From assembly GCF_036320485.1 (NCBI RefSeq), contig NZ_CP132911.1, positions 558,001 to 622,000 of the forward strand: a stretch of 64,000 nucleotides of DNA, written 5' to 3'. The notes under the pieces are model-generated. The model was not told the origin of the DNA, searched no databases, and saw only the letters and a list, made by a program, of their open reading frames with translations. This stretch comes from Dyella sp. A6. Its GTDB lineage: Bacteria; Pseudomonadota; Gammaproteobacteria; Xanthomonadales; Rhodanobacteraceae. Below, one piece after another: positions 15,849 through 24,580 of the stretch. The stretch's first letter is position 1. Each line of letters opens with the position of its first letter. The position numbers and the translations under genes are program-made.

Positions 15849-16929
15849 GTGGCTGTTTCACAAGCCTGAGGAACGCGGCGGCCACGGCCTGTTCGCTGAA
15901 GCGCTGGGCGACGAATTCACGGCCGTTCTCGGCAAGGCGCTGGCGGCAATCGGTATCGCACAGGGTCAGGATGCCCTCCCTCCACGCGGCGATGTCGCCT
16001 GGTGGCAGCAGCAAGCCGGTCACGCCGGGTTCGAGGGTTTCCGGAATTCCGCCAATGGCGCTGCCCAGTACCGGCGTGCCCGAGGCCTGCGCCTCCACCA
16101 GGACGCGGCCGAAGGCCTCGGGCATGGTCGAAGGCAGCGCCAGTATCGAGAACACGTTGTAGTACGGCGACGCATCGTCGATCCAGCCGGTCAGTCGGTG
16201 TCGCCGTGCCAGTGCCGGGTCCAGCGCGCGAAGTCGTTCGCGCAGCTCGGCCATGCCCAGTCCATCGCCCAGCCAGACGCAGTGCAGGCGTGGCTCGGTC
16301 CGCATTGCCTGGCAGGCGGCTTCGAACAGGGTGAACACGCCCTTGCCGCCGTGGATGCGGCCGACATAGCCGAGCACGATGTCTTCCGCTGCCAGCCCGA
16401 GTTGCTGGAGCAGGGCGGCGCGGCGCCGGGGGTCGGGACGGTGGGCGGCGGTGTCGATCGGGTTGTACAGGACATCCACCCGTTCCGCTGGTGCGCCCTG
16501 CTCGATGTAGATGCGGCGTGCGTAGTTCGAAACGGCAACGAAGTGATCTGCAAGGCGCGGAACCAGATAGCCGGACAGCCGGTGCATCGGCGGAATGCGA
16601 TGCCGGAACAGGGCCACCGGAATACGCAGCAACCGGCCAAGAATCAGCAGCGGCCAGTACTCCTTGCCGAAATCGCCCACGATCAGGTCGGCACGGCAGT
16701 GGCGCGCGGCACGCAGGATGCCGACGTAGCCGCGCAGGTCGACGACGTTGCGCAGGCGGGCCGTGCGAACCTCGATCTCGCCGTCGGCCAGGTTCTGGCG
16801 TATCCAGCCCTGGGGGTGCACCAGTGCCACGACGTGATGGCCGCTGCGGCTCATGGCGCGGGCAAGTGCCACGAAGTGGGTTTCGGCGCCACCCACGCGC
16901 GGACTGGTGCCGACGAATAGCAGGTTCAT
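15787..16929 (-). CDS. GT4-family glycosyltransferase
   Basis: This 380-residue GT-B enzyme has N-terminal NLLFVGTSPRVGGAETHFV, mid-protein GYVGRIHGGKGVFTLFEA, and the donor motif PEAFGRVLVEAQASGTPVLG followed by GGIPE. These are standard GT4 features for transfer from a nucleotide sugar. Its ATG overlaps the stop of the upstream deacetylase by 4 nt, so the two are co-translated. The extreme C-terminus (PHEAWRTSGIHRRHH) lies antisense to the end of the WaaE-like gene and may be a non-conserved tail. Confidence 0.87.
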   Translation of the reverse strand: MNLLFVGTSPRVGGAETHFVALARAMSRSGHHVVALVHPQGWIRQNLADGEIEVRTARLRNVVDLRGYVGILRAARHCRADLIVGDFGKEYWPLLILGRLLRIPVALFRHRIPPMHRLSGYLVPRLADHFVAVSNYARRIYIEQGAPAERVDVLYNPIDTAAHRPDPRRRAALLQQLGLAAEDIVLGYVGRIHGGKGVFTLFEAACQAMRTEPRLHCVWLGDGLGMAELRERLRALDPALARRHRLTGWIDDASPYYNVFSILALPSTMPEAFGRVLVEAQASGTPVLGSAIGGIPETLEPGVTGLLLPPGDIAAWREGILTLCDTDCRQRLAENGREFVAQRFSEQAVAAAFLRLVKQPPTSASPHEAWRTSGIHRRHH

Positions 16930-17669
16930 CGCCGGCGGTCCTCGTAGCCGGTCAGTATGCGGCTGGCGAACTGCGGCAACACGTGCTGCCGCACCACCGG
17001 AACGCGCGGCAACTGCCAGAGGTCCATGCCGGCCCGTGCCCGTCCGCGCCGGGTGGTGGTGGCGGCATCGAAGCCGGCCGCACGGGCCGCTTCGGCCACG
17101 TGTTCGTTCATGTCGCCGTAGGGGTAGCAGAACTGGCTGACAGGCTGGCCCAGCAGATTCTCGAGGTCGGCCTTGCAGCCGCCGATTTCATCCTGCATCC
17201 GGCTGGGCTGCAATTGGGTCAGGTGGGGGTGGGTGCGGGTATGCGCACCGACTTCCATGCCACCCGCATGCCAGGCGCGCATCTGCGTCGGCGTCATCAT
17301 GGGCTTGCGCACGCTCAGCTTGTCCGCATCCCAGGTGTTGTGCTGTCCGAGCGCACCACTGACGACATAGCAGGTCGCGCTAAAGCGGTACCGTTGCAGC
17401 ACCGGGAGGGCGGCGTCGAGGTTGTCGGCGTAGCCGTCGTCCAGGGTGATAACAGCGACGCGTCCGGACTTCTCGCCGCGGAGGTAGGGCATGGCGGCCG
17501 ACATCGACAGCCCGGTATAGCCAAGTCGATGCAGCAGCCACATCTGACGTGCGAAAGCACCCGGATTCACATACAGGCTGCGATTCCGCTTCACCTCGCG
17601 TGGCAGGCGGGCGATGTTGTGGTACATCAGAATGGGAATCGGCACGGCCGGGTGTCCAGATGCGTTCAT
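16926..17669 (-). CDS. Polysaccharide deacetylase (NodB-like, CE4)
   Basis: This 247-residue protein carries the NodB homology domain. Seen: PILMYHNIARLP, the first CE4 motif VITLDDGYADNLDA (catalytic Asp and metal Asp), and the metal-binding motif VGAHTRTHPHLTQL (H-x3-H). These enzymes remove N-acetyl groups from surface polysaccharides. Coupling to a glycosyltransferase inside the LPS locus suggests modification of a core or exopolysaccharide sugar. No signal peptide is evident, so it may act in the cytoplasm. The start at 17669 has GGAGG six bases upstream. Confidence 0.87.
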   Translation of the reverse strand: MNASGHPAVPIPILMYHNIARLPREVKRNRSLYVNPGAFARQMWLLHRLGYTGLSMSAAMPYLRGEKSGRVAVITLDDGYADNLDAALPVLQRYRFSATCYVVSGALGQHNTWDADKLSVRKPMMTPTQMRAWHAGGMEVGAHTRTHPHLTQLQPSRMQDEIGGCKADLENLLGQPVSQFCYPYGDMNEHVAEAARAAGFDAATTTRRGRARAGMDLWQLPRVPVVRQHVLPQFASRILTGYEDRRR

Positions 17670-17795
17670 GCATGCCTCCATCGCCGGCAACGGTCGCGCC
17701 ATGGGCTCGGATCGCGCTGCGGCGGGGTGGGGATAGAGCACGCTCAGGTGCGCTTTTTAACAGTCCTGGCTGACGCCGGCCTGTCAGCTGTGTGT

Positions 17796-18713
17796 TCAGT
17801 AGACCGCCGGCAGGCCTTCGGGGCGGGTCTTGAAGCGTTTGTGCACCCAAAGGTATTGCTCGGGCGCCTCGCGTGCCATCTGTTCGATGCAGGTATTGAC
17901 GCGGGCGGTGTCGTCAAGCACGTCGGTGCTGGGCAGGTCGGCCAGCGGTGCGCCAAGGCGCAGAGCGTAACCGGCATCGCCGGGCAGGCGTCGGTGGAAA
18001 AAGGGGATCACCACGGCATTACCCAGACGCGCCAGGTGGTGGGTGGCGGTGATGGTGGCGGCCGGCACGCCGAAAAACGGCACGAACACGCTGTCTTTGC
18101 TGCGCATGTCCTGATCCGGCGCGTACCACAGGATGCCGCCGTTGCGCAGGTACTTCACCGTGCCACGGATGTCGTCCTTCTCGAACATGGCGTTGGCATA
18201 GCTGAGTCGGGCGCGCAGCACCGCCCATTCGAATGCGGCCGAATCCATGCGCCGGTACATGCCTGCGATGCCGATCTGCCGCGACACCAGTCGGCCGCAC
18301 AGCTCGAGGTGCGAGAAGTGGCCGCCGACAAGCAATACGCCTCGCCCCTGTGTGTGCGCGTCTTCCAGGTGCTCGAGGCCTTCAAATGTGACCGGTACGT
18401 TCGCGACGGCGCGATCCGTGCCCATCCAGCCCAGCGCGAACTCCACCATCATCAGACCGATATCACGCAGATGGGCGTTCACCAGGGCCGCTCGCGCATC
18501 GGCATCGAGTTCGGGAAAGCACAGGGCGATATTGGTCTCGGCGATGTGGCGCCGTGGCGACGGAAATCGCTGGACGATGGCACCCAGGAGACGGCCCAAT
18601 GCCATCAGTGCCGGGCGCGGCAGGCGGGCGATCAGGTGAAGTGCACCGACACCGATCCAAGCCGGCCAATGGCGTGGCGCGAGCAGTGAACGACTGAAGG
18701 CGGGGCGGGGCAT
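17796..18713 (-). CDS. lpxL: Lipid A biosynthesis acyltransferase (LpxL/HtrB family)
   Basis: The enzyme adds a secondary acyl chain to the Kdo-lipid A precursor at the inner membrane. The protein of about 305 residues has the catalytic H-x4-E/D motif (GGHFSHLEL), a preceding amphipathic helix, WYAPDQDMRSKDSVFVPFFG and a C-terminal EQYLWVHKRFKTRP. It is divergent from waaA, whose product makes the Kdo-lipid A substrate. A -10-like TACAAT on the minus strand lies 15-25 nt upstream. ATGs at 18722 and 18731 are alternative starts. Confidence 0.9.
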   Translation of the reverse strand: MPRPAFSRSLLAPRHWPAWIGVGALHLIARLPRPALMALGRLLGAIVQRFPSPRRHIAETNIALCFPELDADARAALVNAHLRDIGLMMVEFALGWMGTDRAVANVPVTFEGLEHLEDAHTQGRGVLLVGGHFSHLELCGRLVSRQIGIAGMYRRMDSAAFEWAVLRARLSYANAMFEKDDIRGTVKYLRNGGILWYAPDQDMRSKDSVFVPFFGVPAATITATHHLARLGNAVVIPFFHRRLPGDAGYALRLGAPLADLPSTDVLDDTARVNTCIEQMAREAPEQYLWVHKRFKTRPEGLPAVY

Positions 18714-18810
18714 ACCGGGCATCCGCGGCATTGTACCGGCGCCCATGCCATCTGTCCGGCGATGGTGCCGGTGCTTGGCTATACTGCGCGATCTGCCAGA
18801 GGGAATTGCG

Positions 18811-20076
18811 TTGCGTTATCTGTATACCTTGGTGATGTATCTGGCCGCGCCGTTGATGGTGCTGCGACTGCTCACCCGTGGCGTGCGCTATGGCAATTAC
18901 CATCAACGCTGGTCCGAGCGCTTCGGCGTGTTCGATGTTCCCGGAGGTGTCGGCGGTTGCCTCTGGGTCCACGCCGTATCGGTGGGCGAAGTGAACGCAG
19001 CCGAGCCCTTGGTGAAGGCGTTGCGCGTCGACTATCCCAATGCGCCGCTGGTCGTCACGACTGTCACCCCGACCGGATCCGCGCGTGTGCAGCAGTTGTT
19101 CGGCAACGACGTGTTCCATGTCTATCTGCCCTATGACCTGCCGTTTTCGGTCAAGCGCTTCCTGAAACGTCTGCGGCCGCGCCTGGCATTGATTGTGGAG
19201 ACGGAGATCTGGCCGAACCTGTATTTCGCCTGCAGGCGGCGCGGCGTTCCCCTGATGATCGTCAATGCGCGGTTGTCCGAACGTTCGCTGCGTGGCTACC
19301 GCCCACTGGCATCGGTGGTGCGCGCGGCGCTGCGTGGTGTCCGGGTGGCGGCCCAGTCCGAAGCGGATGCGGCACGCTACCGTTCGCTGGGGGCGGACTC
19401 CGATCTGATCACGGTCAGCGGCAACCTCAAGTTCGACATGCCGGTACCGTACGACGCGGTTTCTGCCGGCGAAAACCTGCAGCAGCAATGGGGCAGGCAG
19501 CGGCCGGTCTGGATCGCGGCGAGCACGCACGAGGGCGAGGAAGTGTCGGTATTGCAGGCGCATCAGGCCGTGCTCAAGCACATGCCGGACGCCCTGCTGC
19601 TGATCGCGGCGCGTCATCCCGAGCGCTTCAAGGCTGTCGAGCATGCCGTGCGAAGTCTTGGCTTCATTACCGCCATGCGCAGCGTCGAGCGCGTGCCGGA
19701 CGCAACGCATCAGGTTTTCGTGATCGATTCGATGGGCGAACTGATGCCTTTTTTCGCCGCTTCGGACGTGGCGTTCGTGGGAGGCAGCCTTGCGCCGATC
19801 GGCGGCCACAATGTGCTGGAGCCGGCAGCATTGTCGCGACCGGTCCTGGTGGGGCCGCAGACCTTCAATTTCGAGGAAATCACCCTGACCCTGATCCGTG
19901 AAGGCGGTGGCAGGCGGATTGCCGGCGAAAGCGAGCTGGCACCGGCGGTGCTGGAGTTGCTGTCGGACCCCGGGATGCGGGAGCGGATGGGGCGGTCCGC
20001 GCGCAGGGTGTTCGACAGCGAGCGGGGCGCTGTACGCCGCGTCATGCAGCTGGTCGATGCGATGCTGCAGGAATGA
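18811..20076 (+). CDS. waaA: 3-deoxy-D-manno-octulosonic acid (Kdo) transferase
   Basis: WaaA transfers Kdo from CMP-Kdo to lipid IVA at the inner membrane. The 421 residues are close to E. coli WaaA (425). Seen: an N-terminal membrane helix, WVHAVSVGEVNAAEPLV with the catalytic Glu, VETEIWPNLYFAC, and SLAPIGGHNVLEPAALSRPV in the donor domain. I chose the TTG at 18811: AGAGGGA sits six bases upstream, and a -10-like TATACT at 18780-18785 falls inside the longer frame that begins at 18745. Confidence 0.93.
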   Translation: MRYLYTLVMYLAAPLMVLRLLTRGVRYGNYHQRWSERFGVFDVPGGVGGCLWVHAVSVGEVNAAEPLVKALRVDYPNAPLVVTTVTPTGSARVQQLFGNDVFHVYLPYDLPFSVKRFLKRLRPRLALIVETEIWPNLYFACRRRGVPLMIVNARLSERSLRGYRPLASVVRAALRGVRVAAQSEADAARYRSLGADSDLITVSGNLKFDMPVPYDAVSAGENLQQQWGRQRPVWIAASTHEGEEVSVLQAHQAVLKHMPDALLLIAARHPERFKAVEHAVRSLGFITAMRSVERVPDATHQVFVIDSMGELMPFFAASDVAFVGGSLAPIGGHNVLEPAALSRPVLVGPQTFNFEEITLTLIREGGGRRIAGESELAPAVLELLSDPGMRERMGRSARRVFDSERGAVRRVMQLVDAMLQE

Positions 20077-20113
20077 CGGATGAGCTCGCCGTGAAGTCTT
20101 GGTCATGACAGCG

Positions 20114-20158
20114 GCGGATACACAAAGGCCGGGCAATGCCCGGCCTTTGTGTATCCGC
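20114..20158. terminator. Bidirectional terminator between waaA and tolC
   Basis: A perfect 21-bp inverted repeat (20114-20134 with 20138-20158) with a 3-nt loop sits between the convergent waaA and tolC stop codons. It has short A and T runs on both shoulders, so it can serve both strands. Confidence 0.85.
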
Positions 20159-20175
20159 ATGCGCAGTGCGTGTGC

Positions 20176-21510
20176 TTACTGCAGCAGCGCGTTGATCGAT
20201 TCCAGATCCTGCAGGTCAGCAGTGCCGGCGGCCTGCTTCAGCAGCAGGCGGTCGAGAATGAGCTGATGCCGGTTCTGTGAATAGGTGCTCTCGGCCGAGG
20301 TCAGGGTCTGGATCGCCAGCAGCACGTCGGTCATCGTCTGAGTGCCCACCTGGAAGCCGGCGCGGGTGGCGTCCAGCGCCTTCTCGCCCGATTGCACCGC
20401 AGCCTTGCCGGACTGTACCTGGCTGATGCCGGCCAGAACCGAGCGGTAGTAGTTCAGCGTGTCGCGCTTGATCAGGCGGCGCTCGCTTTCCAGGGAGTCC
20501 TGGGCAGCATTGCGCTGGTCGATCGACTGACGCACAACGGACTGGGTATAGCCGCCGGAAAACAGCGGTACGGTCAGGGTCAGGCCGACGGTGGTGCCGT
20601 ATCGACCGTTGCCCGAAATACTGGCGGCGGAATGGTTTTCGAACCAGGTAGTGTCCTTGCCGCGCGACAGCGAAGCGCTGAGCGTGGGCAGGTGGTTGGC
20701 GCGCGCGGCATTGACGCTGTGCTCGGCCGCCGCCACGTTGAATTGCTGGGACAGCACACTGGGGTTGTTCTCCAGGGCCTTGTCCACCCAGGCCTGGGGA
20801 TTGTCGGGCGAAGGCAGAGTCAGCGGCAGGTTGTCACGCAGCTTCTTCAAGGTACCGACGGGCTGGCCCGTGATCTGGGTCAGCGCCTCGCGGTCGTCGT
20901 CCAGCGTGTTCTGGGCGGTCAGCGTCTCTGCCTTGGCTCCTTCGTAGTACGACTTGGCCTGGTAGACATCGGTGATCGCCGACAGGCCGGCGCTGAAGCG
21001 CGCATTGGCTTCGTCATACTGCTGCTTGTAGGCGCTCTCGTTGGCCTTGGCGTAGGACAACTGGTCCTCGGCAGTCAGCACGTTGAAGTAGGCCGTGGCC
21101 ACCCGGACATAGAGATCCTGCTGCGCCGCGCGATAGGTCTGGTCCTGCGCGTCGGCGCTGGAGTGCGCGGCACGCAGGTTGGCGATGTCATGCAGGTTGA
21201 ACACGCTCTGGGTCAGCGTGGCCGAATAATTGCGATCACGGGTGTAGCCGCTGCTGCCACCTTCCAGTCCGGAGTTGAACGAGCCGCCAGTGGTGTTCTG
21301 GGTGAGACTCCCACTGGCGGTGATCTGAGGCAGCAACGCGGAACGCGCCTGGGTGATGCCTTCCTCGGTGCTCGCACGCTGGGCGTCGGCCTGTGCCAGT
21401 ACCGGATCATTGGCCAGCGCCTGATGATAGGCATCCATCAGGTCCTCGCCGTGGCTCGGCAGGGAGACTGCCGCCATGGAAAGTGCAAGGGCCAGAAGCT
21501 TCAAGCGCAT
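20176..21510 (-). CDS. tolC: TolC-family outer membrane channel
   Basis: This 444-residue protein has a 21-residue signal peptide (MRLKLLALALSMAAVSLPSHG) and two OEP repeats. The first begins LMDAYHQALANDPVLAQADA and the second near NNPSVLSQQFNVAAAEHSVN. The helical segments are rich in Ala and Gln. TolC trimers form the outer-membrane exit duct for efflux pumps and type I secretion. It lies 24 bp downstream of the pcm-like gene, the same strand, so co-transcription is possible. It ends at the bidirectional terminator shared with waaA. Confidence 0.92.
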   Translation of the reverse strand: MRLKLLALALSMAAVSLPSHGEDLMDAYHQALANDPVLAQADAQRASTEEGITQARSALLPQITASGSLTQNTTGGSFNSGLEGGSSGYTRDRNYSATLTQSVFNLHDIANLRAAHSSADAQDQTYRAAQQDLYVRVATAYFNVLTAEDQLSYAKANESAYKQQYDEANARFSAGLSAITDVYQAKSYYEGAKAETLTAQNTLDDDREALTQITGQPVGTLKKLRDNLPLTLPSPDNPQAWVDKALENNPSVLSQQFNVAAAEHSVNAARANHLPTLSASLSRGKDTTWFENHSAASISGNGRYGTTVGLTLTVPLFSGGYTQSVVRQSIDQRNAAQDSLESERRLIKRDTLNYYRSVLAGISQVQSGKAAVQSGEKALDATRAGFQVGTQTMTDVLLAIQTLTSAESTYSQNRHQLILDRLLLKQAAGTADLQDLESINALLQ

Positions 21511-21534
21511 GAGTTTTGCCTCGTGGAATAGGTG

Positions 21535-22203
21535 TCAGAAAACGAACGGGCGCGGCGGTTCGGCGTGGGCGAGGTAAGGCAGGTCGGTCTCGAACAGGCT
21601 TTCCTCGCGGAAGCGGCCCTGGCCTTCCTGGGTGAACATCATCACGTGCTGCACCGGCGATTCGCCGCGCACGGCAAGCAGGCGTCCACCGGGCTTCAGC
21701 CAGGCAAGGAAACGCTCCGGAATACGGAATACGGCGCCGGTGACCACGACCGCGTCGAACAGTCCCTGCGGCTGCCAGTTGTTGACCGCCTCGCCGGTGG
21801 CGAGCTCGACATTGGTGATGCCGGCCGTACGCAGGCGTTCGCCGGCGGCGGCGGTGAAGTCGGCATGCATGTCGACGCTGACCACGTTGCCGGCGAGGTT
21901 GGCGAGGCAGGCAGCGAGGAAGCCGGAGCCGGTGCCGATTTCCAGCACCCGTTCACCGGGCTTGAGGTCCAGCGCTTGCAGCACGCGTCCTTCGATGACC
22001 GGCTTCATCATCACTTCGCCATGACCCAGCGGCAGGCACAGGTCGGCGAACGCGAGCTGGCGATGTTCCGGCGCGACGAAATCCTCGCGGCGAACGCGAC
22101 CGAGCACGTCGAGCACGCGGGCATCCAGTACTTCCCAGGGGCGTACCTGGTTTTCAACCATGTTGACTCGCGCCTGCTCGAAGTTCATCGCCATTGTGCT
22201 CAT
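21535..22203 (-). CDS. Protein-L-isoaspartate O-methyltransferase-family protein
   Basis: This 222-residue SAM-dependent methyltransferase belongs to the PCMT family. Seen: the N-terminal NMVENQVRPWEVLDARVLD, VMMKPVIEGRVLQAL, and SAM motif I VLEIGTGSGFLAACLANLAG (residues about 85-104). Classical Pcm repairs isoaspartyl residues. This shorter subgroup next to tolC is common in Xanthomonadales and may not have that exact activity. It lies upstream of tolC on the same strand. Confidence 0.85.
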   Translation of the reverse strand: MSTMAMNFEQARVNMVENQVRPWEVLDARVLDVLGRVRREDFVAPEHRQLAFADLCLPLGHGEVMMKPVIEGRVLQALDLKPGERVLEIGTGSGFLAACLANLAGNVVSVDMHADFTAAAGERLRTAGITNVELATGEAVNNWQPQGLFDAVVVTGAVFRIPERFLAWLKPGGRLLAVRGESPVQHVMMFTQEGQGRFREESLFETDLPYLAHAEPPRPFVF

Positions 22204-22328
22204 GTCCCGTAACGATCGAAAAAGGTCAGATAGGATAAGGGTTTGTGGCCTGTTTCGACAACGACTAGCCTGCGACCTGGGCCGTGTTGCACGAAGTGCC
22301 GGAAGTCATCGCGCGAATATGACCTGCG

Positions 22329-22682
22329 TCATGCGCCCAAGCGTGTGGGCATGCTCCAATCCACTTCGACATGCGTCGATGCGGCTGTGCGGTGGATCGG
22401 CAACTGCGACAGGGCGGCGATCGTCGCCAGCCCCAGTGACGGGTCGAGGTGCCGGATACGGGTCAGCAGCGTGCTTTTGCGTTGCCTCGATGCAAGGCAG
22501 AGCCATGCCAGCCAGCGTGCCAGGCGATGCCGCTCGATAGCATCCAGGCCAACAAGGCTGGCGCGGGCATCAAAAATGCCGCGGCGGGCGCCGGAATGGC
22601 TCCGTTCAAGCCACGCAGCCAGTACCCGCTGGGCATGGCGGTAGCTTGCCGTGAGAGCCATTTCTGCGACAGTAGCCATCAT
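22329..22682 (-). CDS. Hypothetical protein (weak)
   Basis: This open frame of about 117 codons lies between the pcm-like and tetR genes and has no homologue I recognise. It is rich in Ala, Arg and Leu (HAQRVLAAWLERSHSG, LARWLAWLCLASRQRKS) with no clear domain, signal or membrane segment. ATGs at 22709 and 22682 are both possible. It fills an otherwise empty stretch of about 560 bp, which is the main argument for it. High-GC chance frames of this length are common here. Confidence 0.3.
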   Translation of the reverse strand: MMATVAEMALTASYRHAQRVLAAWLERSHSGARRGIFDARASLVGLDAIERHRLARWLAWLCLASRQRKSTLLTRIRHLDPSLGLATIAALSQLPIHRTAASTHVEVDWSMPTRLGA

Positions 22683-22726
22683 GTGTGGTGATTCGTCGGC
22701 GTTCAGCAAATAATTAAACCGTGTCG

Positions 22727-22732
22727 TATAAT
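22727..22732 (+). promoter_or_regulatory. -10 element (TATAAT) of the tetR gene
   Basis: A perfect TATAAT lies 34 bp upstream of the tetR ATG in a locally AT-rich stretch. No good -35 is visible, so activation or an extended contact may be needed. Confidence 0.55.
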
Positions 22733-22765
22733 AAAGTCGATCCCCGGATTTGTGAAGGTATTCGT

Positions 22766-23416
22766 ATGAGCTCGATCCCGCAGACCAAGCCGCACGGGCC
22801 AGGCCGGCCCAAGGACATGGAAAAGCGGGCCGCCATTCTCGAAGCGGCGAAATCCCTGTTCATCCACAATGCCTTCGCGGGCACCAGCATGGATGCGGTC
22901 GCGTCCGAGGCGGGTGTGTCCAAGCTCACGGTCTACAGTCACTTCGGCGACAAGGACAATCTGTTCCGGGAAGTGATTCGCTCGCACATCCAGGACCTGC
23001 TTCCTGAAGAAACCTACGGTTTCGATGCGGGCGCCGATATTCGCGAGACGCTCATGCGAGTCGCGTTGGCCCATGCCCGGCTGGACTGTGACCGCCAGAC
23101 CGTCGGCACCTTCCGCGCCATCCTCAGCGACTGCCGCCAGGGTAACCCGCGCTACGGTCGGCTGATGTGGGAAGAGGGCTCGATGCGGACGCATGCCCTG
23201 ATGGAACGCTTGCTGCAGCAAGCGGTTGACGCCGGCAAGCTGGAGATCGCCGATGTGCCGCGTGCCGCCGTTCAGTTCATGGCGCTGGTCAAGGGCAACC
23301 TGATGATGCGGCGCATGTTCGGCTGTGTCGAATGTGACGACAGCTATGCCGTGGAGATCGAGGCCAACGCGCGCGCGGGTGTCGAAACCTTCCTACGGGC
23401 CTATCTGCCGCGCTGA
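22766..23416 (+). CDS. TetR-family transcriptional regulator
   Basis: This 216-residue protein has an N-terminal TetR helix-turn-helix: KRAAILEAAKSLFIHNAFAG then TSMDAVASEAGVSKLTVYSHFGDKDNLF (residues about 20-68). A C-terminal ligand domain of the AefR/TetR_C type ends ANARAGVETFLRAYLPR. TetR proteins usually repress a transporter or their own gene. The target could be tolC-linked efflux or the neighbouring oxidoreductase/MFS pair, but nothing in the sequence decides. Start 22766 follows GAAGG. Confidence 0.9.
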   Translation: MSSIPQTKPHGPGRPKDMEKRAAILEAAKSLFIHNAFAGTSMDAVASEAGVSKLTVYSHFGDKDNLFREVIRSHIQDLLPEETYGFDAGADIRETLMRVALAHARLDCDRQTVGTFRAILSDCRQGNPRYGRLMWEEGSMRTHALMERLLQQAVDAGKLEIADVPRAAVQFMALVKGNLMMRRMFGCVECDDSYAVEIEANARAGVETFLRAYLPR

Positions 23417-23523
23417 ATCTCGGCAACCCGGGCCTCTGCGCGAGGTGGGCGGGATCCATTCATCGACACAATAACTACCGAGGCTGGCTTGCGCCGACCC
23501 CGGTAGTGCTGGGTATTGCCGTA

Positions 23524-24540
23524 TTACCAGCCGGCCAGGGTGAGTTTGCCGATCGTGCGGCCCGATTCCAGTCTGCGGTGCGCTTCGCGCAGGTTCGCCG
23601 CACTGATCGGAGCCAGGTTCTCGCGCTGGATGCCCTTCAGTGTGCCGTTGTCCAGCAGTGCGGCCACGCGGGCAAGGATGCGCCCCTGCTCGGCCATGTC
23701 TGCCGTGCGGAAGCGTGACCGGGCGAACATCAGCTCCCAGTGGATACCGATGCACTTGGCCTTGTAGGGATCGCCGATCTTCAGCGCCCCTGTCGGTTCC
23801 ACGATCAGTCCCACGTGCCCCTGTGGCGCCAGCAGTTCGCCAAGTTCGTTCCAGTAGCGATCGGTATCTGCCAGATTGATCGCAGCGTCGATCTGCGGGA
23901 GGCCAAGCGCGGTGAGTTGCGGCGTCAGTGCTTCGCGGTGATTGATCACGTGATGTGCGCCCATCGCGCGGCACCACGCCACTGTTTCGGTGCGTGATGC
24001 CGTGGCGATGACCGTAAAGCCGGCAAGGCGTGCCAGCTGGATCGCGATTGAGCCGACCCCGCCGGCACCGCCGATGATCAGCAGGGTCTTGCCTTCGCCG
24101 CCTTGTGCACTGTCGAATGGCATGCGCTGGAACAGCAGCTCCCAGGCAGTGATCGCCACCAGTGGTATCGCGGCGGCCTGGGCGAAGTCCATCGAGCTGG
24201 GCATTATCGCGGCCAGGCGTGCGTCGACGAGCTGGAACTCGGCATTGCTGCCCGGCCGTGTCACGTCGCCGGCGTAGTACACGCGATCGCCGGGCCGGAA
24301 CCCTTCGACGGCATCCCCAACCGCTTCAACCACGCCCGCGGCGTCATAGCCGAGTACCTTGGGCTGTGCTTCCACCTGGGCCTTGGGCGAACGGATCTTG
24401 GTATCGACCGGATTCACCGAAACCGCCTCCACGCGGACCTTGAGATCATGCTCGCCGGGCATTGGATCAGGCAGCTCCACGTCGAGCAGCGAGGATGGAT
24501 CTTCGATCGGCAGATAGTGTGTGAGGGCGATGGCTTTCAT
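23524..24540 (-). CDS. Zinc-type alcohol dehydrogenase / quinone oxidoreductase (MDR family)
   Basis: This 338-residue medium-chain dehydrogenase/reductase has a GroES-like N-terminus (SVNPVDTKIRSP, VLGYDAAGVVEAVGD) and a Rossmann domain with GGAGGVGSIAIQLARLAG (about residues 158-175). The structural-zinc cysteine cluster is absent, which points to the zinc-independent quinone oxidoreductase/ZTA1-like branch that uses NADPH. It is 40 bp downstream of the MFS gene on the same strand, so it is probably the second gene of that operon, controlled by the divergent LysR regulator. Confidence 0.87.
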   Translation of the reverse strand: MKAIALTHYLPIEDPSSLLDVELPDPMPGEHDLKVRVEAVSVNPVDTKIRSPKAQVEAQPKVLGYDAAGVVEAVGDAVEGFRPGDRVYYAGDVTRPGSNAEFQLVDARLAAIMPSSMDFAQAAAIPLVAITAWELLFQRMPFDSAQGGEGKTLLIIGGAGGVGSIAIQLARLAGFTVIATASRTETVAWCRAMGAHHVINHREALTPQLTALGLPQIDAAINLADTDRYWNELGELLAPQGHVGLIVEPTGALKIGDPYKAKCIGIHWELMFARSRFRTADMAEQGRILARVAALLDNGTLKGIQRENLAPISAANLREAHRRLESGRTIGKLTLAGW

Positions 24541-24580
24541 GACATGGACTCCGTGAATGAGGTGGACAGTCGGTCAGCTG

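Noticed and set aside
16491..18689. 732-codon plus-strand frame across the LPS genes
   Set aside because: It lies antisense to the GT4, deacetylase and lpxL genes, which have clear catalytic motifs.
23474..23507. Inverted repeat ACTACCG/CGGTAGT between tetR and the oxidoreductase gene
   Set aside because: A 7-bp stem with a 20-nt loop and no T run is too weak to call a terminator.
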